Below the pieces are notes generated by a model. The model did not search any database, was not told the origin of the DNA, and worked only from the letters and a program-made list of their open reading frames with translations. The position numbers and the translations under genes were made by a program. From NCBI RefSeq assembly GCF_964340395.1, contig NC_135552.1, positions 7,874,494 to 7,938,493 of the forward strand: a DNA stretch of 64,000 bases. Direction: 5' to 3'. Each line of letters opens with the position of its first letter. Position 1 is the first letter of the stretch. Below are positions 24,775 through 36,714 of this stretch, piece after piece. This DNA comes from Glandiceps talaboti (Eukaryota; Hemichordata; Enteropneusta; Spengelidae).

Positions 24775-25672
24775 AGCTGTACCAGCTGCAACTTGAACAA
24801 TTTTTGAAACTCTATTGTTAGATGTAATGACTTACTTGAAATATTGTACACCATAAGATGTATTGAATCCCCTGTATTGATTGAAGCCCTGTGGGTAAAC
24901 ACATTTGTGTAGTGGTGCAGTCCCCTGTGGGTAAACACATTTGTGTAGTGGTGCAGTCCCCTGTGGGTAAACACATTTGTGTAGTGGTGCAGTCCCCTGT
25001 GGGTAAACACATTTGTGTAGTGGTGCAGTCCCCTGTGGGTAAACACATTTGTGTAGCGGTGCAGTCCCCTGTGGGTAAACACATTTGTGTAACGGTGCAG
25101 TCCCCTGTGGGTAAACACATTTGTGTAGTGGTGCAGTCCCCTGTGGGTAAACACATTTGTGTAGCGGTGCAGTCCCCTGTGGGTAAACACATTTGTGTAG
25201 CGGTGCAGTCCCCAGTGGGTAAACACATTTGTGTAACGGTGCAGTCCCCAGTGGGTAAACACATTTGTGTAGCGGTGCAGTCCCCAGTGGGTAAACACAT
25301 TTGTGTAGCGGTGCAGTCCCCTGTGGGTAAACACATTTGTGTAGTGGCGCAGTCCCCTGTGGGTAAACACATTTGTGTAGCGGTGCAGTCCCCAGTGGGT
25401 AAACACATTTGTGTAGCGGCACAGTACACATGATATGGTGTTACCGTGTAATAAATCCAATCAAATTTAATTTTGAGTCCGCACCCAAAAATCAGCACCC
25501 TCAATGAATCGAAATGTCAAATTATAACTGTACTACTTACAGATAAAATAGACATCTATAGATAAATCTAATCATTGGTATTTTTAAGAATTTTCAGTGA
25601 ACATATCGCTGGTTGACCGATCAAAAAAAAAAGAGAGGAAAACTCCTATTACAGCTAGTACAGGGTTTAATA
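24775..25672 (+). mobile_element. MITE, family B copy 2, expanded by an internal 36-bp array
   Basis: The left end TAAAGCTGTACCAGCTGCAA and right end (complement TTAAACCCTGTACTAGCTGT) are related inverted termini. The internal order equals copies 1 and 3, except that the GTGGGTAAACACATTTGTGT module is repeated about 15 times (24887-25424). Without the array the element would be about 360 bp, the size of the others. Confidence 0.7.
24887..25424. repeat. Minisatellite, 36-bp unit, about 15 copies
   Basis: The unit is CCTGTGGGTAAACACATTTG plus TGTAGTGGTGCAGTCC. Variation is confined to a few positions (GTGG/GCGG/ACGG; CCTG/CCAG) and the CCAG variants cluster in the right third. Because 36 is a multiple of 3, three minus frames and one plus frame stay open; none resembles a protein. 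Confidence 0.95.
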
Positions 25673-26189
25673 ACCCACAATGTGTTGTAGTGTGTGAGAG
25701 TTTTTAAGGTACAGGTGTATAGATTACATCTCAAATAGTAGTTTGGGTGATGGTGATTAATGATGACATTAGGTCATTCCCTGCGGTTCTGTCCCTGTGG
25801 ACAACAGTTGGGTTCTCTTCCATCAGTGTTTAGGTATCAGTAACACTTTACAATATTAAATTTGTTTTAGAATTGCTAATTAGGGGATATATTACAATGA
25901 TATGGAAATACCAGTACAGAAAAGTATACAGCAGTAGAGTTGATACTGATTCTTGGATTTTTTTAAAGGATGGAGTGTATAAATTGTCGGGAGATTTGTT
26001 GATTGAGGAGATTGAAATTGTGTGGAAACAATGTTACCTTAAAGTATAGCATAGAATGGATACTAGTATAAATATACTTAATATTTCTTTATCCATTGAA
26101 TTTTTTGTATTGGGGTAAGGAAGTAATTTGTTTCCAAATTGCTGATTGAGAAAATTGAAAGTGATTTGTAATGATTTTAGAATGGATTG

Positions 26190-26600
26190 AACGAATACTT
26201 TTCACAATGTACCAGTGATTACTAATACACTGCACTGGTGTGTGTGTGCATATACTAGTGGTATTTGCACTTTAATGCAAGACAAAATATAGCGTACGTG
26301 TACATGCAAATGATATGCAAATGAGCACACAGTCATTCCACCTACACGAATCATGTGATCACAATTTGATTTTTCTGAAGTTTGCTGTTTCATGGATAGA
26401 CATTTATTTTTTGTAATAATAACTGAACCCCGGTGCATGAGTGCCTGGGAGATACTCTGGTATTGACAGGGTACACTCGTGCTTGCAATGTTTCCGTAGC
26501 CACATTGCCTGAAATATGGTCACAGAAAACATTGCAAGCACATGCCACACTTTGCACTCACGTTTCAAGGGGATCAATTGTCAAATTCTTTTTATCGAAT
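26190..26600 (-). repeat. Interspersed repeat, family O copy 2 (uninterrupted)
   Basis: Reverse-complement relative of 11470-11920. It carries two ATGCAAAT octamers at 26304 and 26315, again 11 bp apart. At the place where copy 1 has the hAT MITE, this copy reads continuously (TTTGCACTTTAATGCAAG on the plus strand). Confidence 0.55.
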
Positions 26601-26949
26601 GAAATTAAGGCTAGGCTGTGAAATTCAAGTACAATCAGTAATTTAACTTGAAATTATCTCTCTTTCAATAGTGTTCAAACTATAATCATAATTCATATGA
26701 AAGAAATTCAGTTTGTGATTTCAATTTTTCTGTGAATATATTGAAAATAATTATTATATTCCAATCAATAGTTTTCACTGTGAGATCTCAGATTCTGTGG
26801 GTTTTTTTATATCTTCAGCTGTGAAGCTTAGAAGTATGACATGTTAGTATCTTATTTCTACGCAGTCTTTAAAACATTGGACTCTAAAAATAAAACGCAT
26901 TAATTCATCGTGAAAAGATAGTCTGAAAGGAAAGTATTGTATATTTTGA

Positions 26950-27340
26950 AGATCGTTATACCTGTGTAGATAATGGTTAATCGTTTCTTGGTATTTTATT
27001 TTTGTGAACTAGTTAATGACGCAGTTTGACAGACACTAGTCTATAAGTCTAGTTCTACAGCATTGATTGTTACAATTTTACTGGATATTATATTTCACAA
27101 AGTAGTTAAATGACGCAATTTGACAGACTTGAGAATTTCTATCTAGTCCATAAGTCTAGTCATATATACATGATTATGTAATCGATCGTTACCAGGTATT
27201 GTATTTTCACAAAGTAGGTAAGCGAGGTAATTTGACAAACCCAGTCTATATAATGTCTAGGTATACCTGTGTAATTACAGCGTCAATTGTTACCAGGTAT
27301 TCTATTTCACAGTCTGACGTAATCTGACTGATAACACAGG
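26950..27340 (+). repeat. Diverged tandem repeat, about 110 bp, 3-4 copies
   Basis: Recurrent blocks: ATTGTTACCAGGTATT, TATTTCACAAAGTAG, GACGCAATTTGACAGAC and AGTCTATAAGTCTAG. Confidence 0.65.
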
Positions 27341-27429
27341 TGAAATAAGATACTAGTTTATTGATGGCCGCGATTAATTTCTGTGTCGTATTTCAAATAA
27401 AATCATGAAACTTACATCTCGAGATGTTC

Positions 27430-27715
27430 ATGAAATATTTAAATATATGCATTTACAATTGATAGTGATTAATTTCCTCTGGTTATCAATTTCAGTGCAA
27501 ATGAGATAAATTGTTACGTATATCTCAGTCATTAAAAATGTGAATATGCATTATTTTACAATTGACAGTGACTTAATTTCTCCGTTATCAATTTCAATGC
27601 AAATGAGATAAATTGTTACGTACATTTCAGTCATTAAAAATGTAGTAAATATAATATTACAAGTTTAGGGATACTGATTTCTTCTGTGATCAATTTCAAT
27701 GCAAATGAAGTCGTT
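27430..27715 (+). repeat. Tandem repeat, about 115 bp, 2.5 copies
   Basis: Blocks ATCAATTTCAATGCAAATGA, GATAAATTGTTACGTA and TCAGTCATTAAAAATGT recur at about 27490 and 27590, with a partial copy near 27690. Confidence 0.75.
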
Positions 27716-29070
27716 TGTTTCGTTACTGCTCTTTAAACCGTAACCGTCTGACTCTGAGTGGCTATTTATTTATTCTACTTAAACTAGGGCTTGTAAAGTA
27801 GTCAGGAAATTAAAAATTACATGTTGAAAATTGGGTATTGAATTAAAGCGATAGTACAATTTAGATTCTTTATAGCTTGGTATTGTCAAACTGTCGTGCT
27901 GTTAATAATTGGTTGGTTATTGATTCATACCTGGTATGGAAGTGGTTCTAGAAAAGTAGTGCCACATTTCCAGAACGTGTTTTCAAAAATTTGGTCAGTG
28001 AGACCTTTTAAGTTGATGCCTATTGGCTGTCTTCTAAAATTAAATACTTGGTCAATTTTGGTACAGATAAAATGGAAAAGCTGACACTGGCAGATAGTAC
28101 TGACTAGTCTTGTTAAATTGCAAATGGGAATAATGGAGAATGGAAAGTGTAGTTGGCCAGCAAATACTAGATTTTGATATTATGCAAGATTTTGAAAACA
28201 TGATGTACATTCATATTCTTTTAGATATATATTCGTGCAGTGATGAAAAATTCAAAATTAGAATTTGTTGTTCCTTTCATTTCATGTTTTTTTTCTTGAA
28301 TATGCTTTTATAAGTACCTGAAAGCAATGGGGGAACTTTGATTTTATTAATTTTTGACACTGCCACTGGTTTTAAGTGGTATATCTATGATGACAGATTT
28401 TTGGAACATGTGGGTGATGATTGATACAATGAATGTGTAATAAAACAATTTAGTTGTAGTTGTCGTCATTGTTGTCATGTATTGCTACAATATTTCAACA
28501 TTTGCCACCAGAATGCAATACCTACTTTCATACAAAGAATGCAACAATTGAATACATGAGTATATGTCGTGACAATTACTGCAAGTAATCCAACAAAACA
28601 ATTGGAAGACATATTGGGAAAATTGGCTTTCGTAAAAAAGAAGTTGACTTAGTCCGTCCTTGAGTCTGTGTTTGTACTTTCCTTATTTTACCAATATTTG
28701 GAGACCACAGAGAAGGTCTTGTGCAAACAATAACATGAACAAATTAGAATGGATGAAATGAACCAAGTGAAAATATGCTGAAATAGAAAACACTAAAATA
28801 ACAATAAAGTGATAGACCAAAAGGAGAAAACACTTAAATACCACCACTGAGTAAAACTAGCAAGACAAAAGTCGGTACTCAAATCTATAACATTTATCTA
28901 ATGTTAAAATTATGATTTATATTCTTATGACCAATTTATTTCAGTTGTGACCACATCATGACAATGAGAATTCTAATAACAACAGTATAGTAAACAAAGT
29001 TATTGTATTACAATTATCTAAAAGTCAATATTTTGATGGTTTGTGTTTTTCTCTTTTTCATTTATTTCAG

Positions 29071-31328
29071 TTCTGGACACAGCAGGACAAGAAGAGTTCA
29101 GTGCTATGAGAGAGCAATACATGAGAACTGGTGATGGATTTCTTATTGTCTATTCAGTCACTGATTCAGCCAGCTTTGATAATGTCAAATCATTCCATAC
29201 TCAAATACTACGAGTCAAGGACAGGTTAGTCAATTGGCAATGAAAAACTTACAGCTTAGTTTACCAAAACTTAAAGTAATATCCGAAAATGGTGCCCTTC
29301 TAGGACTGTTTTCAAGTTTTAATTCATTGTTCAACTGGAGGCGGAAATTATGATGAACAGCGCCCTCAACGGTCAGTCTAACAATCTACTTGAAATCTAT
29401 TGAGATAACATGTAATAGCAATGAATACATTAGGTGGAAGGTAGTTATACAAGGTCTGCAAGCAAAATTAGCATAAAGTTTTCACCAGCAGGTAGAATGT
29501 TGTATTCTTGTGAAGTTCATACTCCATTTATTATGTCAAAGTATTCATGAAATGAAACTGTAATTCCTCAGTTACAACAATTAAATACATGTAGTTATTT
29601 TGAAGAGATTGAGTGTCTTCAGGTATTTAATCTTGCAACCCCATCTACAGTGACATCATCACAGAAGGTAGACAGATGTACATAACTGACAAGTACTTTT
29701 ACACCTGAATTTACATATACATGAAGCTAACCTTTTCACACCTCTGGTACTCATCACCTCCAGTAAATTTGGATCATTCTGTCAGATCCAGTTAGACACT
29801 GAAGAAGGACAAGTGATTTGTTTGAAATTTGTCTGTTTCTCAATCAAAAGTGGAAGAAGAGATTTAATTTGCAGGCAGTGCATACAAAAATAATGTAATT
29901 ATTTATCCATGCACTGAAACTGAAAATTTTACCTTTTATCCATTGCAGAGAGTCATATCCCATGATTCTAGTGGCCAACAAGATAGACCTTGTACATCAC
30001 CGGAAGATTACTGATGAGCAAGGGAAAGAACTGGCAAACCAGCTTAAGGTAAATGAACATAAAATCAGATTTGAAATATACAGTGTTGCTGTGAAATATT
30101 AAGCTACTCCATACATCTATCTGTTCATTACACTTTCTCTGATATGAATGCATGACTGTCTGCCAGTGTTTGTCATGTCAATTGTCATGCAAATGGATGG
30201 ACTTTGATAACAGTAAAAGTTCCTTTAAAAAAGAATTCTGTCATGAAAGAATTTTAAAAAAGAGAAGAAACAAATATTCATGTTGCAGTTATACATACAG
30301 AAAACATTGCATTGATGAGTTAATCTTGAATATTATATCAATTTGAAAATGAATCTATCACAATGAAAGCAATATTAGGGCATCCATACTTAGTTCTGTG
30401 TTTCTTATTATAACACCTTAAAAATGATGGGTCAGTTGGCCAGTTAAAAATAAAAATAAAATAAGTGTATGTGTACATGTTGGCGATACTTTCATTTCAT
30501 AACAGTCTGAATAACTTAGAAATGACAGAAGGAAACTTTGACCTAAACTTTTTGTTTTATAAGATTTCCCGAATGTCAGCAGTAAACAAAAATTTTTGCT
30601 CAGATACATGTTCATGAGGTTGCCATCTGGTAGTCAGTTATATTGGGATTTTCTGTAGTCCTGTTGTTGATTTTAATTTTTTTTTTTACAAGATTGATGA
30701 AATATGGGGTTGGGTCAGGTCATAAGAAAGTCATAGAATGAAGTAGAAGGCTGCTGCCCTCTATCAGCAGTCAGTGTTTTTCTTAATGCTAGGCTAGTGT
30801 AGAGGATTAATGGTTGCTATGTTCTGTTTCTATAGATACCATACATAGAAACCAGTGCAAAGGATCCTCCACTTAACATAGATGCAGCTTTCCATGAAGT
30901 GGTCAGAGTTATCAGGTCAGTGCAGCTATACATTCTGATTGTGAAGATTTATGAAAATACACAAATTATCTGTTTAATCTTAGAGCAGTTGATTGTGATG
31001 AAATGAATATGCAATGTGAAATGAATGTTCCAAAATAACGATACTGTACCTTCCTATTGATTCTTGGAACCATGAACAATATATTCTCCAAAGTAGTATA
31101 TCGTTTGTACTTATTTTTCACTTTTGAAGAAAGCTTCTATAATTACTATGTTGTAAATATCAGTATTTTAGTTAGTGTAAACAGATGTGTGAGTAAGGCT
31201 GTAGAATTTATTTTAATAACTCTTTTTTTTCCATAACTTGTAACAACAGACAACATCCAGAAGATAAAAGACAACGAAGGAGGAAAAGGCGCAGTAGAGT
31301 GAACAAAGGAAAGTGTATGATCCTGTAA
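29071..31328 (+). CDS. MRAS: M-Ras-type small GTPase, 3' four coding exons (5' part not in view)
   Basis: Four spliced exons: 29071-29224, 29949-30048, 30836-30915 and 31250-31328 (stop TAA 31326-31328), all with AG/GT borders and compatible phases. They encode about 136 residues of a Ras-family GTPase. The first exon completes a Val codon and carries the G3 motif [19 protein letters not shown]. The second carries G4 (VANKIDL), the third G5 ([10 protein letters not shown]). The last encodes a basic tail (RRRKRRSR) and the CAAX box CMIL. The DTAGQ exon and the [10 protein letters not shown] segment match M-Ras better than H/K/N-Ras or R-Ras. Leu at the CAAX end predicts geranylgeranylation and plasma-membrane anchoring. 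The P-loop and switch I exons (about 65 residues) were searched for in 1-29070 and not found, so they probably lie upstream of the window. Family known: M-Ras-GTP acts with SHOC2-PP1C in RAF activation. Confidence is high for the family and good for the orthologue. Confidence 0.9.
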
Positions 31329-32861
31329 AACCTACGGTCAAATTCTACTCTGTAGACAATCTGTGATTTGATTTGATTCATTTCTGTGTTTTAGTTTATC
31401 AGAGATACATTTCCAACCAACCACATTCCTACTGCTAAGTCATGTGACAAGCCACAGCCAATGAAATTTTAGTAGATTTGTTGTGTGGTAATATCAATTG
31501 TGGTTAAACACCAATCATATGGTTATAAGCCTGTCATGTGACTGACTGCAACCAATGAAATTAAGGTAAATTTTGAATATATTGTATGATTATACAAGTA
31601 ATCAATCATATGGCTAATGTGATGTCATGTGACAAGCTGCAACCAATGAGAATATGGTAATTCAAAACTAGTTTTGCAGTGTTATCCAAGTAACTAGTGT
31701 GAACAAATCAAGAAATATCAATTATTTGATTTAATACTTAGGCGAAAAAAAATTAATTGCGTGTTTCCGATAACATGACCTTAGAGAATAGGGTAGGTAG
31801 GTGAAGGTCAGGATTTCATTTTATTTTATTTTATCCTTTTATTGTTTTTATTTTTGAAAAATGTTGCTTTTGATCCAAAACCAAAAGAAATGTTGGTCAG
31901 AATACCCCTTCTGTGATAGTTTTGATGAAATATGTAGAGACATCACTGGGGATAGAAAACAGACATGCATGAAGGTCAAGAACACAAAGAATTTCTTATC
32001 TTTTTGTTTTTAAAAGTTTAAAAAAATGTTAAGGATTGGTGGCTGAAACTAGTGTAGGTTGAGTTTATATCAGAAACATGCAATTTTTTTTTTTATTTGG
32101 CGTTATGATATATATATAAAAATCTAAAATTATTTGGGAAAGATAAGACTTGGTATTTAACTCAACATTAATAGTAATTTATAGAAAACCATTCTTTGAA
32201 ATATGAAAGCTTTAATATATGGCTGACTTTAACCTCGTACAAAGGGGATCAGCTTTCTAGTTAAGTGTACAATACTTTATTTTGCTAATAGTTATAGTTA
32301 TATTAGAATTACAAACGTATAGAATATGGTGATAATTATGAATGTTGTCTTTGAACTTCAATTGATTGTTTAATGCGCAATGTGTTTGATGGGTTGTATT
32401 CTGCCACTGTATTTATTTATTTAAGATGGAATTAATAATATATTGTATCTGCATACAACAGCACCTGTGGACAGAAGTACATAACTACCCGAGAGAATGC
32501 TTCTAACATTTACTTAAAGACAGTTGTTTCAAATAGTAATTTATTAATAGATACTCCTATATATAAACTATTTTTATCATATTGTACATTGAATTTTGTG
32601 ATTTATTATTTAGCCCAATTATTATTTGCTAGGACTCATTTACATTCCTTGATATATTTTGAAATGTTCCAAAGACTAGAGTATATTTCTTGCTGGTTTT
32701 GATTTTAGCGCGTGAGAAAGCGTAAAGGTGATATATTTTTTTCTATAGTGAAGGTGATCTCATCATTGAGAACACTTTCTAGGATAAACCTATTGTGAAT
32801 GTATATCTGATGACTATTGATATAGTGTAAGTGTCATCAAATGTTGTATCACACTTTGTAT

Positions 32862-33193
32862 TAAGGTAGCACTCTGCAACTGGAGCATAATTATTATTTT
32901 TGTCCATCAGACAACCAACAATATATTCACTAAAAATTGTTTAAAAAAACCCCCAATAATCAGACATTGCATTTATCGATATGTAGTACAGTAAATGGTT
33001 AAAATCATGATCGCACAGGGAGGTGCTGATTTTAGGGTGCGGCCCCTAAAATCAATTTGATTGGATTTATTGTACCATATCACTTGTACAGCTACACAAA
33101 TGCATTTATCCATATGTGATTCAATACTGTTCAGGGTGTATGATATTATGATTAAGATTTACAAATTGCTCCAGTCCCAGATAGTGCTGCTTT
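32862..33193 (-). mobile_element. MITE, family B copy 3 (single module)
   Basis: About 330 bp. Termini AAGGTAGCACTCTGCAACTG and, complemented from the right, AAAGCAGCACTATCTGGGAC. Internal order in reverse complement matches copies 1 and 2, with one ATTTGTGTAGCTGTACA module. This is the best-preserved set of ends. Confidence 0.7.
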
Positions 33194-33412
33194 AATGTTA
33201 CTTCTATGGACGTCATGCATGTATGTATGACCAGATCTATAACAAGTGGTTTTAACATTTACAGTTACAGAGTTAGATTTGAAAATGAATACATCAATTT
33301 ATGGTGCAGAATATTGGGGAATGATCACTGGAATGAATTTAAAAGTGTACTTATTTCTATGGTAACACTTCTTGGCAGCTAATATATATACATAATATAT
33401 GTATACATTATA

Positions 33413-33416
<4 letters not shown>

Positions 33417-33464
<48 letters not shown>
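33417..33464. repeat. (CA)n microsatellite
   Basis: 24 uninterrupted CA units, flanked on the left by TATATA-type palindromic sequence. Confidence 0.95.
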
Positions 33465-33469
<5 letters not shown>

Positions 33470-33657
33470 TTTAACTTTCACACTATATACTTCATATATA
33501 TATGAAGTCATTGTATATCTTTCATGAACCTGGTGTTAATAATAATTGTTTGTGCCTCAATTTGACAAGTATGTAAAAATCTGATTTCATCTTTGTTATA
33601 GATATCAAGAAGGCTGTAACTGAAAGTGTCTCTACAATTTTCACTTATGACTAGTCA

Positions 33658-33663
33658 AATAAA
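33658..33663 (+). terminator. Candidate MRAS poly(A) signal AATAAA
   Basis: AATAAA lies about 2.3 kb beyond the MRAS stop codon. If used, the 3' UTR would include the MITE at 32862-33193 and the CA repeat at 33417-33464. No transcript evidence is available here and an earlier non-canonical signal is possible. Confidence 0.3.
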
Positions 33664-33901
33664 ACATCATAGAAAAATAATTCAAAACATACCAATATGA
33701 TGTCATTATTATTGGTAATGTTGTTGCAAGGTTAGATACAAATTGAAACTTTCTGTAATGTCAAATGCCAAATCTAGAAGTGAATATACTTCATCAACAA
33801 ACAGTTTCATGTTTTGGGCTGCAATGTATGTGTACTTTACAAGTAGAACTGAATATAACTTTAACAGTAACGTAACATCTGTGGTGTGTATCACTAGGCC
33901 T

Positions 33902-33921
33902 GACATGAACATGTTCATGTC
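33902..33921. repeat. Perfect 20-bp palindrome
   Basis: GACATGAACATGTTCATGTC equals its own reverse complement. Its centre GAACATGTTC fits the p53-family half-site consensus (RRRCWWGYYY). It abuts the small MITE at 33925. Confidence 0.6.
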
Positions 33922-33924
33922 TTT

Positions 33925-34019
33925 ACAGTCTGTAAGGTATGTTGTTTCATGGCGCTCTCGTGCAGCGCCCACAACCACTTCCACACTATTTAGGGTTGAG
34001 CGACACAACATACTTAGTA
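33925..34019. mobile_element. Small MITE, family D copy 1
   Basis: Begins CAGTCTGTAAGGTATGTTG and ends CACAACATACTTAGTA, an inverted pair. The GCGCTC/GCGCCC core resembles the copy at 36189. Confidence 0.5.
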
Positions 34020-34471
34020 TTCTGCATATCAAAAGTTGAATCTGTAAGATCCTAATACAATGAGTTATGTATGTGCCTATCAGCTAGCACTCAGGAGTTG
34101 GTGGATGCATAAGGACTACATGTCACAGCGACCACCTTACACACTAACCAAGTTATGAGTTCCTGTATTGTTACTATCCTTGTAGGAATTACAAACAGAT
34201 AACAATATTCAACATATTGCAAATACTGTTTTGCTGTGACATTCCTTAAGCTTGTTCACAATTAGCACTGAGTCAGTATAGATTATTATGCCACCATACT
34301 TCTTTACTATAATTGCCTTTTGACTTGACTCATTGACTTTTAGGGGCAGTGTGAGTTCTTAGTACAGAGACTTACTGATTCTGCTTTGCTTCACTTTGCT
34401 AACTATAGATATAGGAATTAATGAGCTGAGAGAATAGAATTTTCACTAGATCTCCAGTTATGTTAAAAGTT

Positions 34472-34570
34472 GATCTGTAAGGTACATTATTGACATGATG
34501 GGTTGCCCTCACACATCGGTCAGCATGCCAGTGAGGATCGATGGATCGACACAATGTATCTTACAGTGTA
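34472..34570. mobile_element. Small MITE, family D copy 2
   Basis: ATCTGTAAGGTACATT pairs with AATGTATCTTACAGTG. The core CCCTCACACATCGGTCA matches CCCTCACACCTCGGTCA in the copy at 36189. Confidence 0.6.
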
Positions 34571-35208
34571 GTTATATGTATGTGAACTATTTCAGGTGAT
34601 GTACTTCCAATGGGTGGACTAATCAAATCACATTCCATTTTTAATAGACCCTTTGTATGTTATAGGATACTTTCACTAATAGACCCTTTCTATAGACTTG
34701 AGGGCGCTATCTAGACCCACAGCATGCTTTAGGATACACTCACCAATTATGCTTGAGGACACTTTCACTTATAGTCCTTTGTGTTTATGTGCACGTGTAT
34801 TTAGAAACTTTTTGGATTGTTCAAGGGCATAATGTAGAGGACACTTGTAGTATAAACAGTCTTATTTGTATGGAACTAGAAGATCTTTAATTCCTTTCAA
34901 TCACACTGAAATAAGAAAATCACACAATATGATATCTTTTGAATAAGGAGTAAACTTAATTGTTACTTGTATCTGAGTGTGGTGTTTTGCCAATCTACTG
35001 CCAAAAATCACATAGATGAATATTCCATGAGGGAGTAAGAAATGTATGGTAACACTGAGGCTATTGCAGTGTGTGTTTTGTGTACATATAATAAGTATGT
35101 TCCATAACCACCAAACAGGAACATAAGTTGTCATCTGTTAATTTCGTCAGTTAATATTCTGAGATGGGATAGGCTTGTAGCTGCAGTCTGTGTCATAATA
35201 CTGTGCAC

Positions 35209-35543
35209 CTTTTCTGTTTGATACAACCACGCAGAAACCAACAAATAAACTGCATATGCCACACACATTGTTTTTCTACATGTAGTCTAAATGAAATACA
35301 CCATTTAAATGTATTGCAACTCCATGCAGACATTCAGGCACCAATGTGTTTCTTAGTATCAAACATCCTATGAAGGGCAAACTGCCCTTCCCAGTGTTCA
35401 TTTGATGTCTGCATGGTGGCATGTGTAGTTTATTTCACTTTTAAGACAAAATGTAGCAAGAAACTCTACTCATTCAATCTTGCTATCTTAATGTGTCTGG
35501 AGTTTCTTTACTGGTTTCTGCGTGGTTGTATCAAACAGAAAAG
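35209..35543. mobile_element. Foldback element with perfect 32-bp terminal inverted repeats
   Basis: The arms 35209-35240 and 35512-35543 are perfect complements (outer end CTTTTCTGTTTGATACAACC). The interior has further nested inverted pairs (ATGCAGACAT/ATGTCTGCAT) and a central AAGGGCAAACTGCCCTT, so the whole 335 bp can fold into one long hairpin. Confidence 0.75.
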
Positions 35544-36188
35544 CTGCATGGTGTTGTGAAATAGACTATATGATAATACCTTTCTTAACATGATTGTTTC
35601 AGTCACCAGTCCTGTGATAATTCACGATCTTTAGACACATAATATGTTTTATTGGGAAGTATAATCTCGACAATTCTACAATAATGCTTTATGTTATCAG
35701 GAAGGTTTATTTAATATACACATATTTATTACTGCCTTACTGTCACTAGAGGGCATACTTTATTTGAAAGGTCTCGTATCTTCTGTAAACATATTAGGAC
35801 GGGCTATATGTATTTGCCACATTTTCACTGCCTGTCACAAGAGGGCGTACTTTATCATGGATATTTCAAATGTTCTGTTGTCATTCCTACACACATACCA
35901 AAGCTACTAAAGTTGTGCATTTTAATACTCTGTATATTTTACAATACATTGTAGTTCTATTTACAATTAATGGTCATTTCACATTAAAATTATATGTAAA
36001 CAAAATGATTTTCCTTGTGCTTTGCATTTAATATTGTGTGTGTGTGTGTGTGTGTAGATGAGTGAGGGAATGTACACAGGGGTTTAAATAAACTCAATGT
36101 CAGTTTTCTATATGGGAAGCCACTTGACGTGTGATGACTCACAAAATAGTTCTTTCAATTTGAACTTCCATCAGCCTTACCTACATGC

Positions 36189-36307
36189 AGTCTGTAAGGT
36201 AGCAATGAAAGAGCGCCCTCACACCTCGGTCAACCTCCTTTCGTGGATAGTAAGAGCAGGCCAGCAGTGAGGGCTGCAAGACAAATATGATGTATTTTAC
36301 AGTCTAC
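36189..36307. mobile_element. Small MITE, family D copy 3
   Basis: AGTCTGTAAGGTAGC at the left and TATTTTACAGTCTAC at the right form inverted ends. The core CCCTCACACCTCGGTCAACC is shared with copy 2. Confidence 0.6.
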
Positions 36308-36547
36308 AGCTTTAATATCCCAAAATACACAAGGCAAGCTTATAAAAATCGGTGCACAATGTGTATTTTTGCTAAAAAATCTGCCATCATCCAGGTAGAC
36401 CATATCTACAGTAACCATGACAATGTCTGCAATTGAACATATATCCTACAAGGTTCTCACTGGATATAGCTCTCTCATGAACACATGCTATGGATGGGCC
36501 AGTAAATAACACACACTGTAGACAGATTAAAGAATATTCCAATTTGA

Positions 36548-36553
36548 TTTATT
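36548..36553 (-). terminator. Candidate poly(A) signal AATAAA (minus strand)
   Basis: The plus-strand TTTATT is the first canonical AATAAA I found on the minus strand below the PDIA4 stop. It would give PDIA4 a 3' UTR of about 1.2 kb. It also lies 23 bases beyond the stop of a short open segment (36577-36714), so it might belong to a separate transcript. Confidence 0.4.
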
Positions 36554-36576
36554 TCAGAAAGTTTCTCTCCACAGAA

Positions 36577-36714
36577 TTAACCGCCACCAAGTTTGAGAAT
36601 TTCAACTAAAAATTCAAAACCCTTTTTGATAACTTGGCTTGGTTCCTGGTCCTCCCATTTCACAATTCTTTGCATCATGTAGGGACTTATTACTCTGGTA
36701 ATCGAGGCTTCGGT
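36577..36714 (-). other. Short open segment ending just before a poly(A) signal; possible terminal exon
   Basis: On the minus strand, 45 codons are open down to a TAA at 36577-36579, including MMQRIVKWEDQEPSQVIKK (start 36678). A canonical AATAAA follows 23 bases after the stop (36553-36548). The composition looks protein-like and there is an upstream acceptor-like CTCAG, but that acceptor is followed at once by a TAA in this frame. No family was recognised. It may simply be PDIA4 3' UTR. Confidence 0.2.

Larger units (their letters stand above)
31329..36547. other. MRAS 3' UTR and MRAS-PDIA4 convergent intergenic region
   Basis: No coding exon was recognised. Repeats of note are listed separately (32862, 33417, 33902, 33925, 34472, 35209, 36189). 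At 31410-31660 three GTCATGTGAC-type words lie near CAACCAATGA-like words at about 110-bp spacing, a weak old tandem. At 35740 and 35838 the block AGAGGGC(A/G)TACTTTAT recurs. Confidence 0.55.

Noticed and set aside
24765-25504. Overlapping open frames of about 180-231 codons on both strands
   Set aside because: They follow from a 36-bp tandem repeat (multiple of three) without stops; four frames are open at once and none looks like a protein.
33709-34039. Overlapping frames of 98 and 107 codons on opposite strands
   Set aside because: No domain recognised; mirror frames over partly palindromic MITE sequence are expected.
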